A stretch of 64,000 nucleotides of DNA from positions 2,858,573 to 2,922,572 of the forward strand of contig NC_080168.1 of assembly GCF_950295315.1 (NCBI RefSeq), written 5' to 3'. The notes under the pieces are model-generated. The model did no database searches. It was not told the DNA's origin and saw only the letters and a program-made list of their open reading frames with translations. The stretch is from Erinaceus europaeus (lineage: Eukaryota; Chordata; Mammalia; Eulipotyphla; Erinaceidae). Positions 31,555 through 43,046 of this stretch are shown here, in pieces. A program made the position numbers and the translations under genes. Position 1 is the stretch's first letter; each line of letters starts with the position of its first letter.

Positions 31555-32230
31555 AAAATCATTATTTCCTGTCTCTGTTGAATTTCTGCTTACCCACATG
31601 TCCTCAAAACTGGTTTCTTCAGGGACCAATAACCACCACCCACCCCTTTCACCATCTGGAACTCCAGATCAGTGTTCCTATCAGGTGGGACATGGACTCT
31701 GACATATAGTCTCTGCCTTTCTTGAACCAAACCAGAGCACCAGCACCAGCCTGCTTCTCACCTAAGACAGAAATGCGAGCAGTTCTTTATTCTAATAGAT
31801 TTCTCCTTCATGGCATGAAAAGTCTAAAAATAAAATGTATCCTCCCTTTACATGATATCCTATTATGTTCAAGATTGGTGAGCTTTGGAGGAAATGACTA
31901 AAATGTGATACACTTGGTTAGAAACTGATGCTGTAAATTGATCCCATGGCAGTAAGCACAGTAAAAATAAGCAGGAGAATCACTACAGGATATCAAAGGG
32001 CAAATGAAGCCATAGGATTAACTTCTGAACACACTTTTGAGTCTATCAGACAGTGGACTTGCGTGAGAGGCTGGGATAGGACCCTGGATTTAGTAGATTG
32101 GAGAGAGAACACACACACACACACAGAGATTAATATGTTGAGATGTTTATAACACTTACATAGTACTGTATGAGTATATAACATAGGGGTGAAGATATGA
32201 AACTGAATTTGTATACCAGGTCATATGATT
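31555..32230. other. no recognised feature
   Basis: Unique-looking, with a short (AC)n at 32110-32125. No exon recognised. Confidence 0.45.
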
Positions 32231-32318
32231 TCCCAAAGTCTGTCCACACACAAAGTAACATTTCCATAATCTCTTCCCAAGGTGTGTCCACACACAAAGT
32301 AACATTTCCATAATCTCT
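32231..32318. repeat. 44-bp unit tandemly duplicated
   Basis: The unit TCCCAARGTSTGTCCACACA... spans 32231-32274 and is repeated at 32275-32318, with differences only near its start. Confidence 0.95.
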
Positions 32319-32401
32319 GTTTGCTAAGGAAGGGGTCTTTGTATATTGGTGGACTTGACTTTAGTTTCTGTTTCTGGGGGTAAAATAAAAGATTCCCTTT
32401 G

Positions 32402-32740
32402 GGGGAGCTGGGCGGTAGCACAGTGGGTTAAGTGCATATGGCTCGAAGTGCAAGGACTGGAGTAAAAATCCCGGTTCAAGCCCCTGGCTCCCCATCTGCA
32501 GGAGGGTCGCTTCACAGGCGATGAAGCAGGTCTGCAGGTGTCTTTCTCTCTGTCTTCCCTTCTCTGTCCATTTCTCTGTCCTATCCAACAATGACAGCAA
32601 TAATAACAACAAGGATAAAAAACAATGGCAACAAAAGAGAAAAAAAATACCCTCCAGGAGCAATGGATTCTAAGTGCAGGCACCGAGCCCCAGCGATAAC
32701 CCTGGAGGCAAAAAAAAAAAAAAAAGAAAAAGAAAAAAAA
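32402..32740 (+). mobile_element. SINE-A long form, sense
   Basis: The head GAGCTGGGCGGTAGCACAG, B-box GGTTCAAGCCC, body and the extension with GCAATGGATTCTAAGTGCAG and GATAACCCTGGAGGC lead to a long A tail. Flanks share AAAAGAT..CCTTTG (13 of 15), a TSD with two changes. Confidence 0.94.
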
Positions 32741-32924
32741 GATGTCCTTTGTCTTATGTGGTATGACTGTAGGGACAGTAGGGTGATCCTTCTTATTACA
32801 AAACCTGAACTCATCCTTCGGAGTTAATCACTGAACATTTTATGTGACCTATTTACAGTTCTCCCTAAAAAAAAAAAAAAAGTAAGTTGAGTGATTTAAT
32901 TATTGTTATTTGACTCAAGTAATA

Positions 32925-33070
32925 GGTTTTTAAAATTTTTTCTTTCAATAGGACAGAGAAAAAATTAGGGTGTGGGGTGGGGATAAAGAGGGAGAGAGGT
33001 AGATACCTGCGGCTCTCCTTCACCACTCATGAAGCACCCCTCTCTAAGTAGGGAGTGAGGGCCACACGGG
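32925..33070 (-). mobile_element. SINE-B-like, antisense, 5'-truncated
   Basis: A GA-rich body followed by CCTTCACCACTCATGAAGCA and GTAGGGAGTGAGGGCC. The head is missing. Confidence 0.7.
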
Positions 33071-33071
33071 A

Positions 33072-33974
33072 AGAGTCTGCCCTGGACTCTCTCCCTGGTT
33101 TGTGTTTGTTCATTTTTCATGTGTACATGACATTCTCTCTGCATGCCTCTTAATTTACTTTATTAAGATATTTTTGCTGTTTCTCATGTTAGGGCTTTGT
33201 GACTTTAATATGTGTGTGGTTCCCAAGATGAAAAGGAGAGGAGATTGAATACATGAATTGAAATCTATCTAAATGTGAAGTTGTTTTGGACATGGACTCT
33301 GAGAATTAACATTTGATCTGTCAGTCCTAATCATCCAGGCTATTTCTGATGAATTTGATCTCATGAAAACTGCTGGAGACAATATGAAATCAAAGATGCC
33401 TTCCAGATCTAAGGCAGGATCATCCCCTTCCCCCCAAGGACAGGATTGATGAGGGAAGTTTGTCCCCAGCTACTTAATACTATTTAATACTTCTGCCCTT
33501 GGGCAAATCACTTCATTTTAAATGAAATTGAACTTTACTTGGAAATGGAAGTTGGGTAGCCAAAGAAAGAGATTGTGTTAAGCAATTTCGGGTCATGGAA
33601 AATGACAGCTTATATTCCCACATGCCTGGCTGGAAGAGCCTGACGTTGCTACTCAGCTTCAACATCTGCAGGAAATATGAGGAAAGCACACCCACTTACT
33701 ACTGGAAGAACACCCTTCACTGGCGGCTGCTGAAGTCATTAACCAGAGTCCAATCAAGTCACAGGCTAAGAGTTCATTGTGAACATGCCACGACAGCTTG
33801 AACTGAAGCATCGTCTCACAACAATCCATGGCTTGTCTGAGTTCTAAGTGACCCCTGAAGATAACAAAAACACATATTCTTTCTGAGACATTAGATTTAT
33901 TTTTCAAAGCATTTGTGTGTGCTAAGGAGTTAGACAATGAATGGCTCCATTTTTTTCTTTAAAGAACACTTTGC
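33072..33974. other. repeat-poor region
   Basis: About 0.9 kb without a SINE or L1 that I recognise. Overlapping frames at 33595-33801 (plus) and 33659-33937 (minus) have no recognisable domain. Confidence 0.45.
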
Positions 33975-34159
33975 TTCTTTATATTTTATTTATTCATTTT
34001 GGATTGAGTCAGAGAGAAATTAAGAAGGGAGGGGGAGATAGAAAGGGAAAGAGACCACTCAAGAAGCTTTCCTCCTGCAGGTGGGGACCAGGGGCTTGAA
34101 CCTAGGTCCTTGTGGACTATAACATGTGCAGTCAACCAGGTGCACCACCACCTGGCCCT
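33975..34159 (-). mobile_element. SINE-B, antisense
   Basis: Tail, GA body (a short deletion precedes the core), AAGCTTTCCTCCTGCAGGTG, GGCTTGAACCTAGGTCC and head ACCACCACCTGGCCC. Confidence 0.92.
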
Positions 34160-34396
34160 CTCCATTTTTCCTTAATAGTCACCCGGGTGATCACTAAGGA
34201 ACTAGGAATCCAAATCTCTTGGTACCTATTTTATTCTTTTTTTTCTCTCTTTTTCTTTGATTCTCTGCACAAGATGGCATATGCTGTGTTTCTCAGAATC
34301 AAATCTGGAATCTTGGATTTTATTTTATTTTTCTATTGGGGGCATTGATGGTTTACAGTAAATACAGTTGTTGGTACATGTGTAAAATTTCAGAGT

Positions 34397-34731
34397 TTGG
34401 GGGTCAAGTGATAGTGCAGTGGGTTAAGAGCACATGGTGCAAAGTGCAAGGACCAGCGTAAGGATCTCGGTTCCAGCCCCCAGCTCCCCACCTGTGAGTG
34501 GGGGGTCGCTTCACAGGCGGTGAAGCAGATCTTCAGGTGTCTGTCTTTCTCTCTCCCTTTCTGTCTCCCCCTCCTCTTTCCATTTCTCTCTGTCCTATCC
34601 AACAATAATAACATCAATAAAACAATAATAATAGGCACAACAATGATAAAACCACAAGAGCAACAATAGGGAAAAAATAGCCTCGAGGAGCAGTGGATTT
34701 GTACTGCAGGCACCAAGCGCCAGCAATAACC
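34397..34731 (+). mobile_element. SINE-A long form, split by LTR 2
   Basis: The SINE runs from GGTCAAGTGATAGTGCAG to the extension CAGCAATAACC. Its last bases, AACCCTGGAGG, resume at 35228 after the LTR. Confidence 0.92.
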
Positions 34732-35225
34732 TGCCGGGAGAGCCTGAGGGTGCTTCTTCCCGAGCAAGTGCTCTCTGGGTTGGAGAGAACTCAACTGGAG
34801 CCAATCTAGGCTGCTGCATGGGAGAGAGATCAGGAACTCGTACAGCACTAACGTCGCAGGAGATATACTCTGGAACTCTCGGAGCTGGAAAGCAATTCCA
34901 AGTGTTTTTACTCAGAAAAGCAGCTTGTATATATACTAGCCAAGTAGGGTGGAAACAGGGTGTGACATAGAGAGGGTGGAGCGAAAAGACAGTGGTGGAG
35001 ATCAGGGTGTGACAAGGAGAGGAGGCAGAGCAAAAAGACATCTGAACCAGTGGGGATTAAACCAATGCCTTGGAGGGAGGGTGGTGCTTAGTTAACAGTA
35101 GTTTCTGCAAATAGACCGCAGCTTTAAGTGGGATTAAACCAATGCCCTGCAGGCATGCTGGTGTTTAGTTAAGCAGGATTAGAGACAGAAGCTTTAAGCC
35201 GGGGGAGCTGGCATACTACCCAACA
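34732..35225 (-). mobile_element. solo LTR 2 (same ERV family)
   Basis: TG...CA termini inside a SINE-A. The flanking hexamers ATAACC (34726-34731) and TCAACC (35226-35231) are a TSD with two differences. It shares ACATAGAGAGGGTGGAG, GGGAGCTGGCATACTA and the TATATATAC box with LTR 1. It is about 494 bp, longer than the others. The tRNA-Gly segment is interrupted: GCATTGGT and TGGTTCAG are separated by extra bases. There are no internal genes. Confidence 0.85.
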
Positions 35226-35259
35226 TCAACCCTGGAGGAAAACACTCTCATCCCCTAGC

Positions 35260-35600
35260 TTTGATCCTCTGCTACCTTTAGCACCAGCACCTGAAAGTCC
35301 CCCTGCCCTCAGAGTCCTTTGCCTTGGTGCAACACACCGACCCCAGTCCAAGTTATGTTCTGTCTTTTCCCTTCTGTTCTTATTTCTCAATTTCTGTGTA
35401 TGAGTGAGATCACCTCATATTCATCCTTCTCTTTCTGGTTGATCTCACTCAACATGATCCCTTCAAGCTCCATCCATGATGAGGTGAAGAAGCTGACTTC
35501 ATCATTCTTAACAGCTGAGTAGTATTCCATTTTGTATATTAAGACTGCAGAATTCTCAGCCACTCATCTGTTGGTGGACACCTAAGGTTCACTTCCAGAT
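35260..35600 (-). mobile_element. L1 3' end, antisense
   Basis: CAGAGTCCTTTGCCTTGGTG, GATCTCACTCAACATGATCC and AGCTGAGTAGTATTCCATTT follow the order of antisense L1 3'UTR into ORF2. It is truncated and mutated. Confidence 0.78.
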
Positions 35601-35645
35601 TTTGACTATGAACTTTACCCATTAAGCTATCTTTCCTGCCACTAG

Positions 35646-36205
35646 AGTTTCTTTAGGAGAATATGGAGTGGCTTCGTGAGTCTAATTCTTACTGAGGTCA
35701 GTTTAAAAGATGTTAGCAAACCTTGCTCTCTCCAAGCCTGTTGTGCTGTTAGAGCTAAGGTAGCAGAAGAATTAATGTCCATGTGGAAGACATCTACTTT
35801 ACAACAGTTCTGGCCACCACCACCACCTGCTTCATAGAGCCGGGATCTTCATATTGTTGTTAAGTCAGTTCCATTATGAGGGTGTGAGCCTCATTAGACC
35901 TGGAGCAGTGAGAACACCATTAACTCAGTGCTTCTGTTTCTCTTTGAGATTCGGTGAGATAAAAGTAACAAATGACTCTGGAAACAGTCATTCCTTATTC
36001 AAAAGATGTAATTGAATTGCACTGCCAGATTGGAATATTACAACTGGATAGAAACTTTACTCTCAGTTCATGCTCATCTTAAGGCTTCCGATTTGAAGGA
36101 CTCAATGGGCACAGCATGTAAATTGGAAGACATGGAGTCTTTAAGACTGGTGAGGGCACAGATCTTTCTGTCCCAGATTTTAGGAATATATATATATATA
36201 TATTT
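35646..36205. other. no recognised feature
   Basis: Unique-looking. A (TA)n run at 36188-36203 ends it. Confidence 0.5.
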
Positions 36206-36209
36206 CTGA

Positions 36210-36385
36210 GAGTCCAGGAAGTGGCACACAGTCAAAAGTACACATCACCTTGAGTGAGGACCCAGTTCAAGCCTTCAGTCCCCATCTGCGGGGGGTAGGG
36301 GGGGTAGGGGGGGCTTCATCAACAGCAGAGCACTGCTGTAGGTGTCTTTCTTTCTCCCTCTCTGTTTTTATCTCAATACAAAAAG
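36210..36385 (+). mobile_element. SINE-B-like, sense, older
   Basis: CCAGGAAGTGGCACACAGTC head and CCCAGTTCAAGCC B-box region. A GGGGGTA repeat (three units) sits at about 36291-36312. Confidence 0.72.
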
Positions 36386-36389
36386 AGGG

Positions 36390-36495
36390 GTTGGGGAGTG
36401 GTGCATCCTGTTGAGTGCACATGTTAGAAGGTTCAAGGGGCAAGGGTTCAAGCCCCTGATCATCACCTACATGGAGGAAGCTTTGCAAGCTGTTT

Positions 36496-36537
<42 letters not shown>

Positions 36538-36680
36538 CCATCCTTATACCCCACTTAATTCTTGATTTCTCTCTATCTGATAAAAAATAAATAAAATATT
36601 TTTAAAAGAAAAAGAAATAACCACCAGAAGTAATGGAGTCATCATGTATGGACTGAGCGCTCGCTCTGGTAGCAAAACTT
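36390..36680 (+). mobile_element. SINE-B long form, sense
   Basis: GGGGAGTGGTGCATCCTG head, GGGTTCAAGCCCC B-box, expanded (CT)n body and an extension with AACCACCAGAAGTAATGGAG. Confidence 0.85.
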
Positions 36681-36689
36681 AGAAAAAAT

Positions 36690-36890
36690 AGATTGATTTG
36701 CTTACTTCTTTATTTATGAGAGAGAGAGAGAGAGAAAGAGGGAGAGGGGGAACAGGAGGGAGAGGGAGAGGGAGGGAGAGACAGAGGGAGAGAGAGAGAG
36801 AGAGGGAGAAGGAGGTGAGAACACAGCTCAGCTATGATCTATACAGTGCCAAACATCAAGCCTGGGTTTTAAAATTATAAGTCCTGAACT
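36690..36890 (-). mobile_element. SINE-D-like, antisense, with GA-rich expansion
   Basis: GAGAGAG and GGGAGAGGGAGAG runs occupy 36718-36820, followed by AGCTCAGCTATGATC and a degenerate head. Confidence 0.6.
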
Positions 36891-37271
36891 AAAAAACTGA
36901 ATTAATTAAATCCTGGCTTCAGTTTGTGTGTGTGTGTGTGTGTGTTTTCTTTAAGTTGCACAGGCCTTAAAGAAGTTACTTGTAAACTGGTGAAGTCCAT
37001 TTTAAAAGTACAGCCTCTGCCACTTGTAAAATAGACGTGGTGACTCAGAACCAAATGAGTCTATTAAAGGTCTGCTGATGGCACAAACAAGGGCCACTGC
37101 ATCTGTAGTGAACCACTCACAGCCATGTTTTCTCCTGCCGCCCAAGAGGCTGATGATGTGGTTGAAGGCACAGTAATCAGGACACGTGACAAGAAAGAAA
37201 AAAAGAAAAACAGCAGAAGCCTTCCAAGAGTGTCCTTTTCACTGAAAGCTTCAAATATGAACTAAGGTGAG
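36891..37271. other. no recognised feature
   Basis: Unique-looking, with (GT)n at 36926-36945. No exon or retro-element was recognised before the L1-U2 TSD. Confidence 0.45.
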
Positions 37272-37281
37272 AAAGTACAGG

Positions 37282-37597
37282 TCCTAGACAGACGACCCCA
37301 CCAATGTGTCCTGGAGCCCCACCTCCCTAGAACCCCGCCACACTAGGGAAAGAGAGAAGCAGGCTGGGTGTATGGATCCACCAGTCAACACCCATTTTCA
37401 GCAGAGAAGCAATTACAGAAGCCAGATCTTCCACCTTCTGCATCCCACAATGACCTTGGGTCCATACTCCCAGAGGGATAAAGAATAGGAAAGCTATCAG
37501 GGGAGGGGATGGGACACAGAGTTCTGGTGGTGGGAACTGTGTGGAGTTGTACCCCTCTTATCCTATGGTTTTGTCAGTGTTTCCTTTTTATAAATAA

Positions 37598-37642
<45 letters not shown>

Positions 37643-37647
37643 ACAAA
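37282..37647 (+). mobile_element. L1-U2 3'UTR insertion with perfect TSD
   Basis: AAAGTACAGG at 37272-37281 and 37648-37657 brackets a 366-bp sense copy starting TCCTAGACAGACGACC and ending in an AAATAAATA tail grown into (TA)n. This shows that the U2 repeat moves as a 5'-truncated retrotransposon end. Confidence 0.93.
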
Positions 37648-37671
37648 AAAGTACAGGAGATAAACCTTTTT

Positions 37672-38620
37672 TAAAAAAATTGTTATTAGTAGTTTGTTAC
37701 AAGATTATAAGATGACAGGGTCGAATTCCACACCAAACCCACCATTTTCCCAAAGATAACCACAAGAGTTATCACACATCTTCCAAACAGTACGCTTAAT
37801 TCTGTTTTATTTGGATTTTTTCTTTTTTTGGCAAGTTCATGCAGATCAGATCTCTAGATTCTAGATGTGAGTGAAACCATTTACTATTCTACTTATTTCA
37901 CTAAGTGTCATCACCTCCAGTGCCATTCGTTTTGTCACATGGGACACAATATCATCGTTTATGATTGTAAAGTAGTATTCCACGGAATGTATATGCCATG
38001 ACTTCTTTTTGTTTTTATTATTTTTAAATTTATTTTTGCCTCAAGGGTTATTGTTGGGGCTCGGTGTCTGCACTATGAATCTATTGCTCCTGGAGGCTTA
38101 TTTTTTTTCCTTTTTGTTGCCCTTGTTGTTTATTGGTGTTTTTGTTATAATTATTGTTGTTGTTATTGCTGTCATTGTTGTTGGATAGGACAGAGAGAAA
38201 TGGAGAGAGGAGAGGAAGACAGAGAGGAGGAGAGAAAGATAGACACCTGCAGACTTGCTTCACTGCTTGTGAAGTGACGCCCCGGCAGTTGGGGAGTCAG
38301 GTACTTGAACCGGGATCCTTACAGCTGTCCTTATGCTTCGAGCCATGTGCCCTTAACCCTCTGTGCTACTGCCTGACCCCCATCCCATGACTTCTTTAAC
38401 CATCATCTCATGATGGGCATCTAGGCTGCTTCCACTTTTTGGCTGTTTTGAGGAAAGCAACTATAAACATAGAGGTGAACATGTTCTTTTGCACTAGTGT
38501 TTGAGTGTCCACTGGATAAATGCCCAAGTGGCATAGCTAGATCATAAGGTCATTCAGTCTGTATTTGTCTAAGTACCAGGAGACGATCTTTTATTCTAGC
38601 TGTTTTAGTGTGAAATAGAA
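37672..38620 (-). mobile_element. L1 3'UTR/ORF2 end, antisense, split by a SINE-A
   Basis: Left part: TTGTTACAAGATTATAAGAT to GTAGTATTCCACGGAATG. Right part from 38398: ACCATCATCTCATGATGGGC to TCTAGCTGTTTTAGTG. It is an older L1 than the U2 type, with many differences. Confidence 0.8.
38009..38384 (-). mobile_element. SINE-A long form inserted in L1, 13-bp TSD
   Basis: CCATGACTTCTTT at 37996-38008 and 38385-38397 is perfect. The copy includes the 3' extension (TTGCCTCAAGGGTTATTG, TGCTCCTGGAGGC) and the full head. Confidence 0.97.
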
Positions 38621-38871
38621 ATGGTTCTTCCCGCAGTTCCATGGAGAGATGCGTCTTTCTTCTCTTGATTCCCTAGCAGAGAGGGAGAAACAGCTGTGGA
38701 AATAGTTGTGCTCCTTCTCTTATATGTATTCTCTTAAATAGAATTAAAAAAAAAAAACAGGCAAAGAGAAACCCAGAATATTATAGAGAAACCAGCCCAT
38801 TTCCAGAATGTCCCTCCCATCCCCCTTCTTTCATTTCTTCCTTCCTCTCTCCCTTCATTTCATTCTTCATT

Positions 38872-39099
38872 TGGGGCACAACTCCACACAGTTCCCATCA
38901 CCAGAACTCCGTATCCCATCCCCTCCCCTGATAGCTTTCCCATTCTCCATCCCTCTGGGAGCATGGACCCAGGGTCGTTGTGGGTTGCAGAAGGTGGAAG
39001 GTCTGGCTTCTGTAATTGCTTCCCCGCTGAACATGGGCGTTGCCAGGTGGATCCACACTCCCAGCCTGTCTCTGTATTTCCCTACTGGGGAAGTTGTGT
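38872..39099 (-). mobile_element. L1-U2 3'UTR, antisense
   Basis: ACAACTCCACACAGTTCCC to CCCTACTGGGGAAG. The poly-A-proximal part is missing on the left, so the left limit is a later break. Confidence 0.85.
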
Positions 39100-39274
39100 T
39101 TGTTTGTTTGTTTTTACTTGATTCACATCCCCTTTCTTTCTTTTTGAATTTTCTTTCCTTCCCCTTTTTCTTCTTTCCTTCTACTGACATTTTTGTTTCT
39201 ATATATTATGATTTTGTTTTAAGGTGGATGGGTGTGAGAGGCTTGGAGCCAAGCAGCAACCCACCTGAATAACT

Positions 39275-39410
39275 GCATTTCTCACCTGCATGGGGAAAGC
39301 TTTGTGAGTGGTGAAGCAGGGCTGCCGGTGTCTCTCTGTCTCTTTCCCTCTCTATCACCTCCTTCCCTGGCTCTTTCCAGTAATTAAATAAAGATAATAA
39401 ATACAATTAA
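39275..39410 (+). mobile_element. SINE-B, sense, 5' part degraded
   Basis: The core ACCTGCATGGGGAAAGC, GTGGTGAAGCAGGGCTGC and an AATTAAATAAAGATAAT tail are clear. The head is not. Confidence 0.75.
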
Positions 39411-39419
39411 AACATATAT

Positions 39420-39770
39420 ATGGAATGCTGGCTCACACTCCCAGAGGGGGAGACATGTGAGAGGAAGATCATCACAGGGTTCTGAACCCTAATCCCATCA
39501 GTTCCCAGAGAGAGAAGAGGGAAAAAGAAGGACACTGGAGAATCCTTAAACAAATGGAGATTCCCCTACCCAAATGCACATGGAAATGCCATGTGATCCA
39601 GCAGTTCAATCCCTACTAGGTTCTCTGCCATCATGTTCCAGGACCTGAACCCTCCCCTGCCACCTCAGTGTCTCTTACTTTGGTGCAATACACAAACTCC
39701 AGTCCAAGGTCTGCTTAGTGTTTTCTCTTGTGATCTTGTTTTTCAATTATGAAGGACCTTCTTACTTAAG
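39420..39770. mobile_element. L1 patchwork in opposing orientations
   Basis: 39530-39625 resembles sense ORF2 (AGAATCCTTAAACAAATGGAG, GTGATCCAGCAGTTCAATCC). 39640-39760 resembles antisense 3'UTR (TTACTTTGGTGCAATACAC). The order does not fit one simple twin-priming event. Confidence 0.55.
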
Positions 39771-39884
39771 CTCACTGTGGCTTTCAGTCAAGACTGGACT
39801 TCACTTTAGTGGCTGCTTACAAGCCGTCCTAATTGTCTGATTTTTATTTTGGCAAAGAGGGATATTTATAAAATAAAGATATGG

Positions 39885-40168
39885 ACCCAGGCGATGGTAC
39901 ACCTGGTTAAGCGCACATAGTATTAAACTCAAGGACTGGGGCAAGGATCCCGGTTTAAACTCCTACTTCCAACCTGCAGGAGGAATGCTTCACGAGCAAC
40001 ACAGCAGTTCTGCAGGTGTCTATCTTTCTATAACCCTCTCTCTCTCCTCTCTCAATTTCCCTCTGTCCTATCCATTAAAATGGAAAGATAAATAAAGGCC
40101 ATCAGGAGCAGTGGATTTGTAGTTCTGGCACCAAGCCCCAGTGATAACCCTAGAGGGGAAAAAAAAAG
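39885..40168 (+). mobile_element. tRNA-derived SINE, long form, mixed A/B features
   Basis: A B-like head (GGCGATGGTACACCTGGTTA) is joined to an A-like GGATCCCGGTTTAAACTCC, then the common extension (CAGGAGCAGTGGATTTGTAG, GATAACCCTAGAGG). Confidence 0.82.
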
Positions 40169-40189
40169 GGGAAGAAAGTAGAGATATTG

Positions 40190-40325
40190 AAAGATCACCA
40201 TGGAGGTGACTCTGGTTGAGTACAGGACTTGCATGGTTAAAGACCCAAGTTCCATCCCTGCCACAACATGCGCAAGAATGATGCTCTGGTTCTCCCTCTC
40301 CCTCTCCCTCTCCCCCCCCTCTCTC
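40190..40325 (+). mobile_element. tRNA-like SINE (other class), sense
   Basis: GGTGACTCTGGTTGAGTACAG, CCCAAGTTCCATCCC B-box region and a CCCTCT-rich body. Confidence 0.6.
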
Positions 40326-41894
40326 TATCATTTGAAAATGATTCTTTGACATCTAAACACCATTTCTGGATTTTTAGTCATCCCATCAGCTCAAGAAAGT
40401 GGTCACTACTACTAATTGCAATGATCAATCTACTAATCAGTCCTATCAGAAGGATAAAGTTCACTTTCCCTTCGATGAGTCTTTGCTTCAAATATAATAC
40501 AAGGAGGACCCTTTTCTCCTCTGGAATGTACAGAGAATTAGAACTACCTACTCTCACCTTATTCCCCAGGAGTCCTGAGCAATGAGTCACCATGCCTTGA
40601 CTTTGAAAGTCTGACTTCCAACTTGAAGTAAGATCAGGACAATCCTGAGAAAATAATTTACCATCCAGATTTCTTCAGGGCTCAGTTATTCTTTCCCTTT
40701 GCCTCTATTCTTTTGAGAATTCTTCTTCTGAGAGTCCTGAGTAGGAAACTTGCAAAGACATCTCAAGCTCATTCTTAGGAACCCTGTAGAACATCATCAT
40801 GGGTACAATCAGAGTGTTTCTGTTAGTGAGGGACCTCCTATACACTAGCTAACCTTAGTGGGCTGCCCTGTACCCCTTGGGCTTTAAGCGTAATGACACT
40901 TGATGACGTCTACACAGCACTGAAATGGACTAAGGGTACATTTCTCAGAGGTCATTTGTGTCACTAAACAACACATGGTTCCAAGTGGATGATGGAGAGA
41001 ACTGAAGGGTCTCAAGCACTGAAGATGGTTAAGACTGAATTTAAGAGGACAAGAGGGGTCAGAGTAGGAGAAAGAAAAAGATCTTTATGGGATCATCTGG
41101 ATATGCAAAGAAGAGTGAGATACTTTTCAAATTTGCCTCTGGGACACTCTTAATCTAACTGACTAATTTTTGGGAACATGTTCTACTTGTGAAGACAGTC
41201 ATGGTCTTTGTCTCTTGAAATCAAGCCCTTCCACTCCTTTTCCTTAACTCAGAATTAATGTTGTATGTGAATTTAAATAAATACAGGCTTTCTCTTTCCT
41301 TCAGAAACAGGCTTTATAACCATTGGCTTGGTAGGCTGCTTTGGATACATGGCTCAGAACTCATCTGGTTTTGGGGAAACATCTCTGTTTTATAAGGGTA
41401 TAAATTCTTTCCCAGCTAGGAATCTAGTTCCGTGGGGTACATTACGGTCTTTGGCCCACTTGAAGAATCCTGTCTTTGTTTATGGAGACATGGATAGTGA
41501 AAGTTAAAAAGACAAACACCAAGTCAGGATGGTGGTATTTCTTGGGAAGGAGGAAGAGAATGAGACTGAAAAAAGGTTCAAAGCATTTGCCCAGGAGGCA
41601 AATGTCTGCTCCCCATATTGTGAACATACAACCTTGGAAGCAGCGTTGTCTAGAAGACCGCACTGAGGAAAATTTTCTTCAGCTATGCTATCTGATCCGG
41701 CAGCTACAAGCTTCAGATGTTGCCATGACTTAAGTGACTGAACGTTTAAAATTACTCAGGTTCAATTCTTCAGAAGTACTAGCTCCTTTGTTTTTGTTTT
41801 GGCTGTTGGCTTTGATTGTGTCTATGTGAGAAAGGCTTCCCCAGGCCGTAGATTGTCTCCCTTCACTCACCATGCAGTCTCTGTCTTTTTTCTT
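40326..41894. other. repeat-poor region, about 1.6 kb
   Basis: This is the longest stretch without a repeat that I recognise. Frames at 40268-40585 (plus), 41442-41663 (minus) and 41476-41733 (plus) have no recognisable domain or clear splice context. Intronic or intergenic DNA is the default reading. Confidence 0.5.
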
Positions 41895-42057
41895 GAATTG
41901 TTTGGTGGGAGCAGAGAGAGAAACAGATGATGTGAATGAGAAAGAGATCAGAGCGTTGCTCAGCTTTGGCATAGGGCAGTTCTAGGGATTGAACTTGGGG
42001 CCTCTGTGGCCTCAGGGATGTACATTATGTGCTCTAACATTGAGCTATTCCCCCAAC
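41895..42057 (-). mobile_element. SINE-C-like, antisense, old
   Basis: GAGCGTTGCTCAGCTTTGGC core, GGATTGAACTTGGGGCC B-box region and a diverged head (AACATTGAGCTATTCCCCC). Confidence 0.7.
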
Positions 42058-42273
42058 TTTGCATGGCCTTCTTCACTGACAAAGTCTTTCGCTCTGTGAC
42101 GTCCAGCTGAGTTTGTAGAGAACATGGAACATGCAGAGAATTTTGTTGGAAGGGCATGTGGGGAGTGTGTATGTTTTCCCGATTTCATCTGAAGTTCTTT
42201 GAGGAGGCCATAACTCCTGTAGCTTAGATGTCTTCTCATGGCCCTACCTGAATGAGATTGCACACCCGCACCC

Positions 42274-42323
<50 letters not shown>
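42274..42323. repeat. (AC)n microsatellite
   Basis: About 24 uninterrupted AC units. Confidence 0.97.
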
Positions 42324-42329
<6 letters not shown>

Positions 42330-42779
42330 ACACTCATGCATTCTCAGACTGGAGGAACATTTAATAAGTAGCTATTGGCTAATAAACTTGTGGGGATTGA
42401 AACCACACTTGGGTCTAGAGGGGAGAGATTTTGTAGGCTATAGAGATAGAATCATATCTTTCTCTTCTTTGTTTTGTTGGTGAGGGGAAAAAAAAACCTA
42501 TCTATTTTAGGGAATAAAAGAGGATTAATTTTTTCTCCGGGGGCCAATTTTGACTTCCTATAATGTGTAGCCATTTGGCATTAAATCAATTGTTATATAA
42601 CAGGGAAATTCTACAGTTTCTAAGGAGTTCTCTTTGGGGAAAGATCAGGAACAGGAATTGTTCCTGGTCTTTGGAGCTTTTTTCTATATATATATATGTG
42701 TGTAGCACATGCATGAAAATTGGACTTTAAATAATTTGCAAATAGTACTGTGACCAAGAGATTCTAAATCAAAACACAG
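42324..42779. other. no recognised feature
   Basis: Unique-looking AT-rich sequence between the AC array and an L1-U2 copy. Confidence 0.45.
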
Positions 42780-43030
42780 CCATGGTCTGGGAGTATGGAT
42801 TGAAATGTCAACACCCATGTCCAGGAGAGAAGAAATTTCAAAAGCCAGACCTTCTACCTTCTGCACACATAATATTCCTGGGTCCATATTTCTAGAAGTA
42901 TAAAGAATAGGAAAAACTTCCAATAGAAGGGCTGGGATACGGAATCCTAGTGGTAGGAATTGTGTGAAATTGTACTCCTCTTATCCCACAGTCTTGTCAA
43001 TATTATTAAATCACTAATAAAAAATAGAGA
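42780..43030 (+). mobile_element. L1-U2 3'UTR, sense, diverged
   Basis: GTCTGGGAGTATGGATTG, CCAGACCTTCTACCTTCTGC and TTGTACTCCTCTTATCCCAC, with an A-rich tail. It has more differences than the other U2 copies. Confidence 0.82.
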
Positions 43031-43046
43031 ATAAAAAACTCACCCA

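Noticed and set aside
39420..39770. A second twin-primed L1
   Set aside because: Sense ORF2 followed by antisense 3'UTR puts the 3' end at the junction, which twin priming does not produce.
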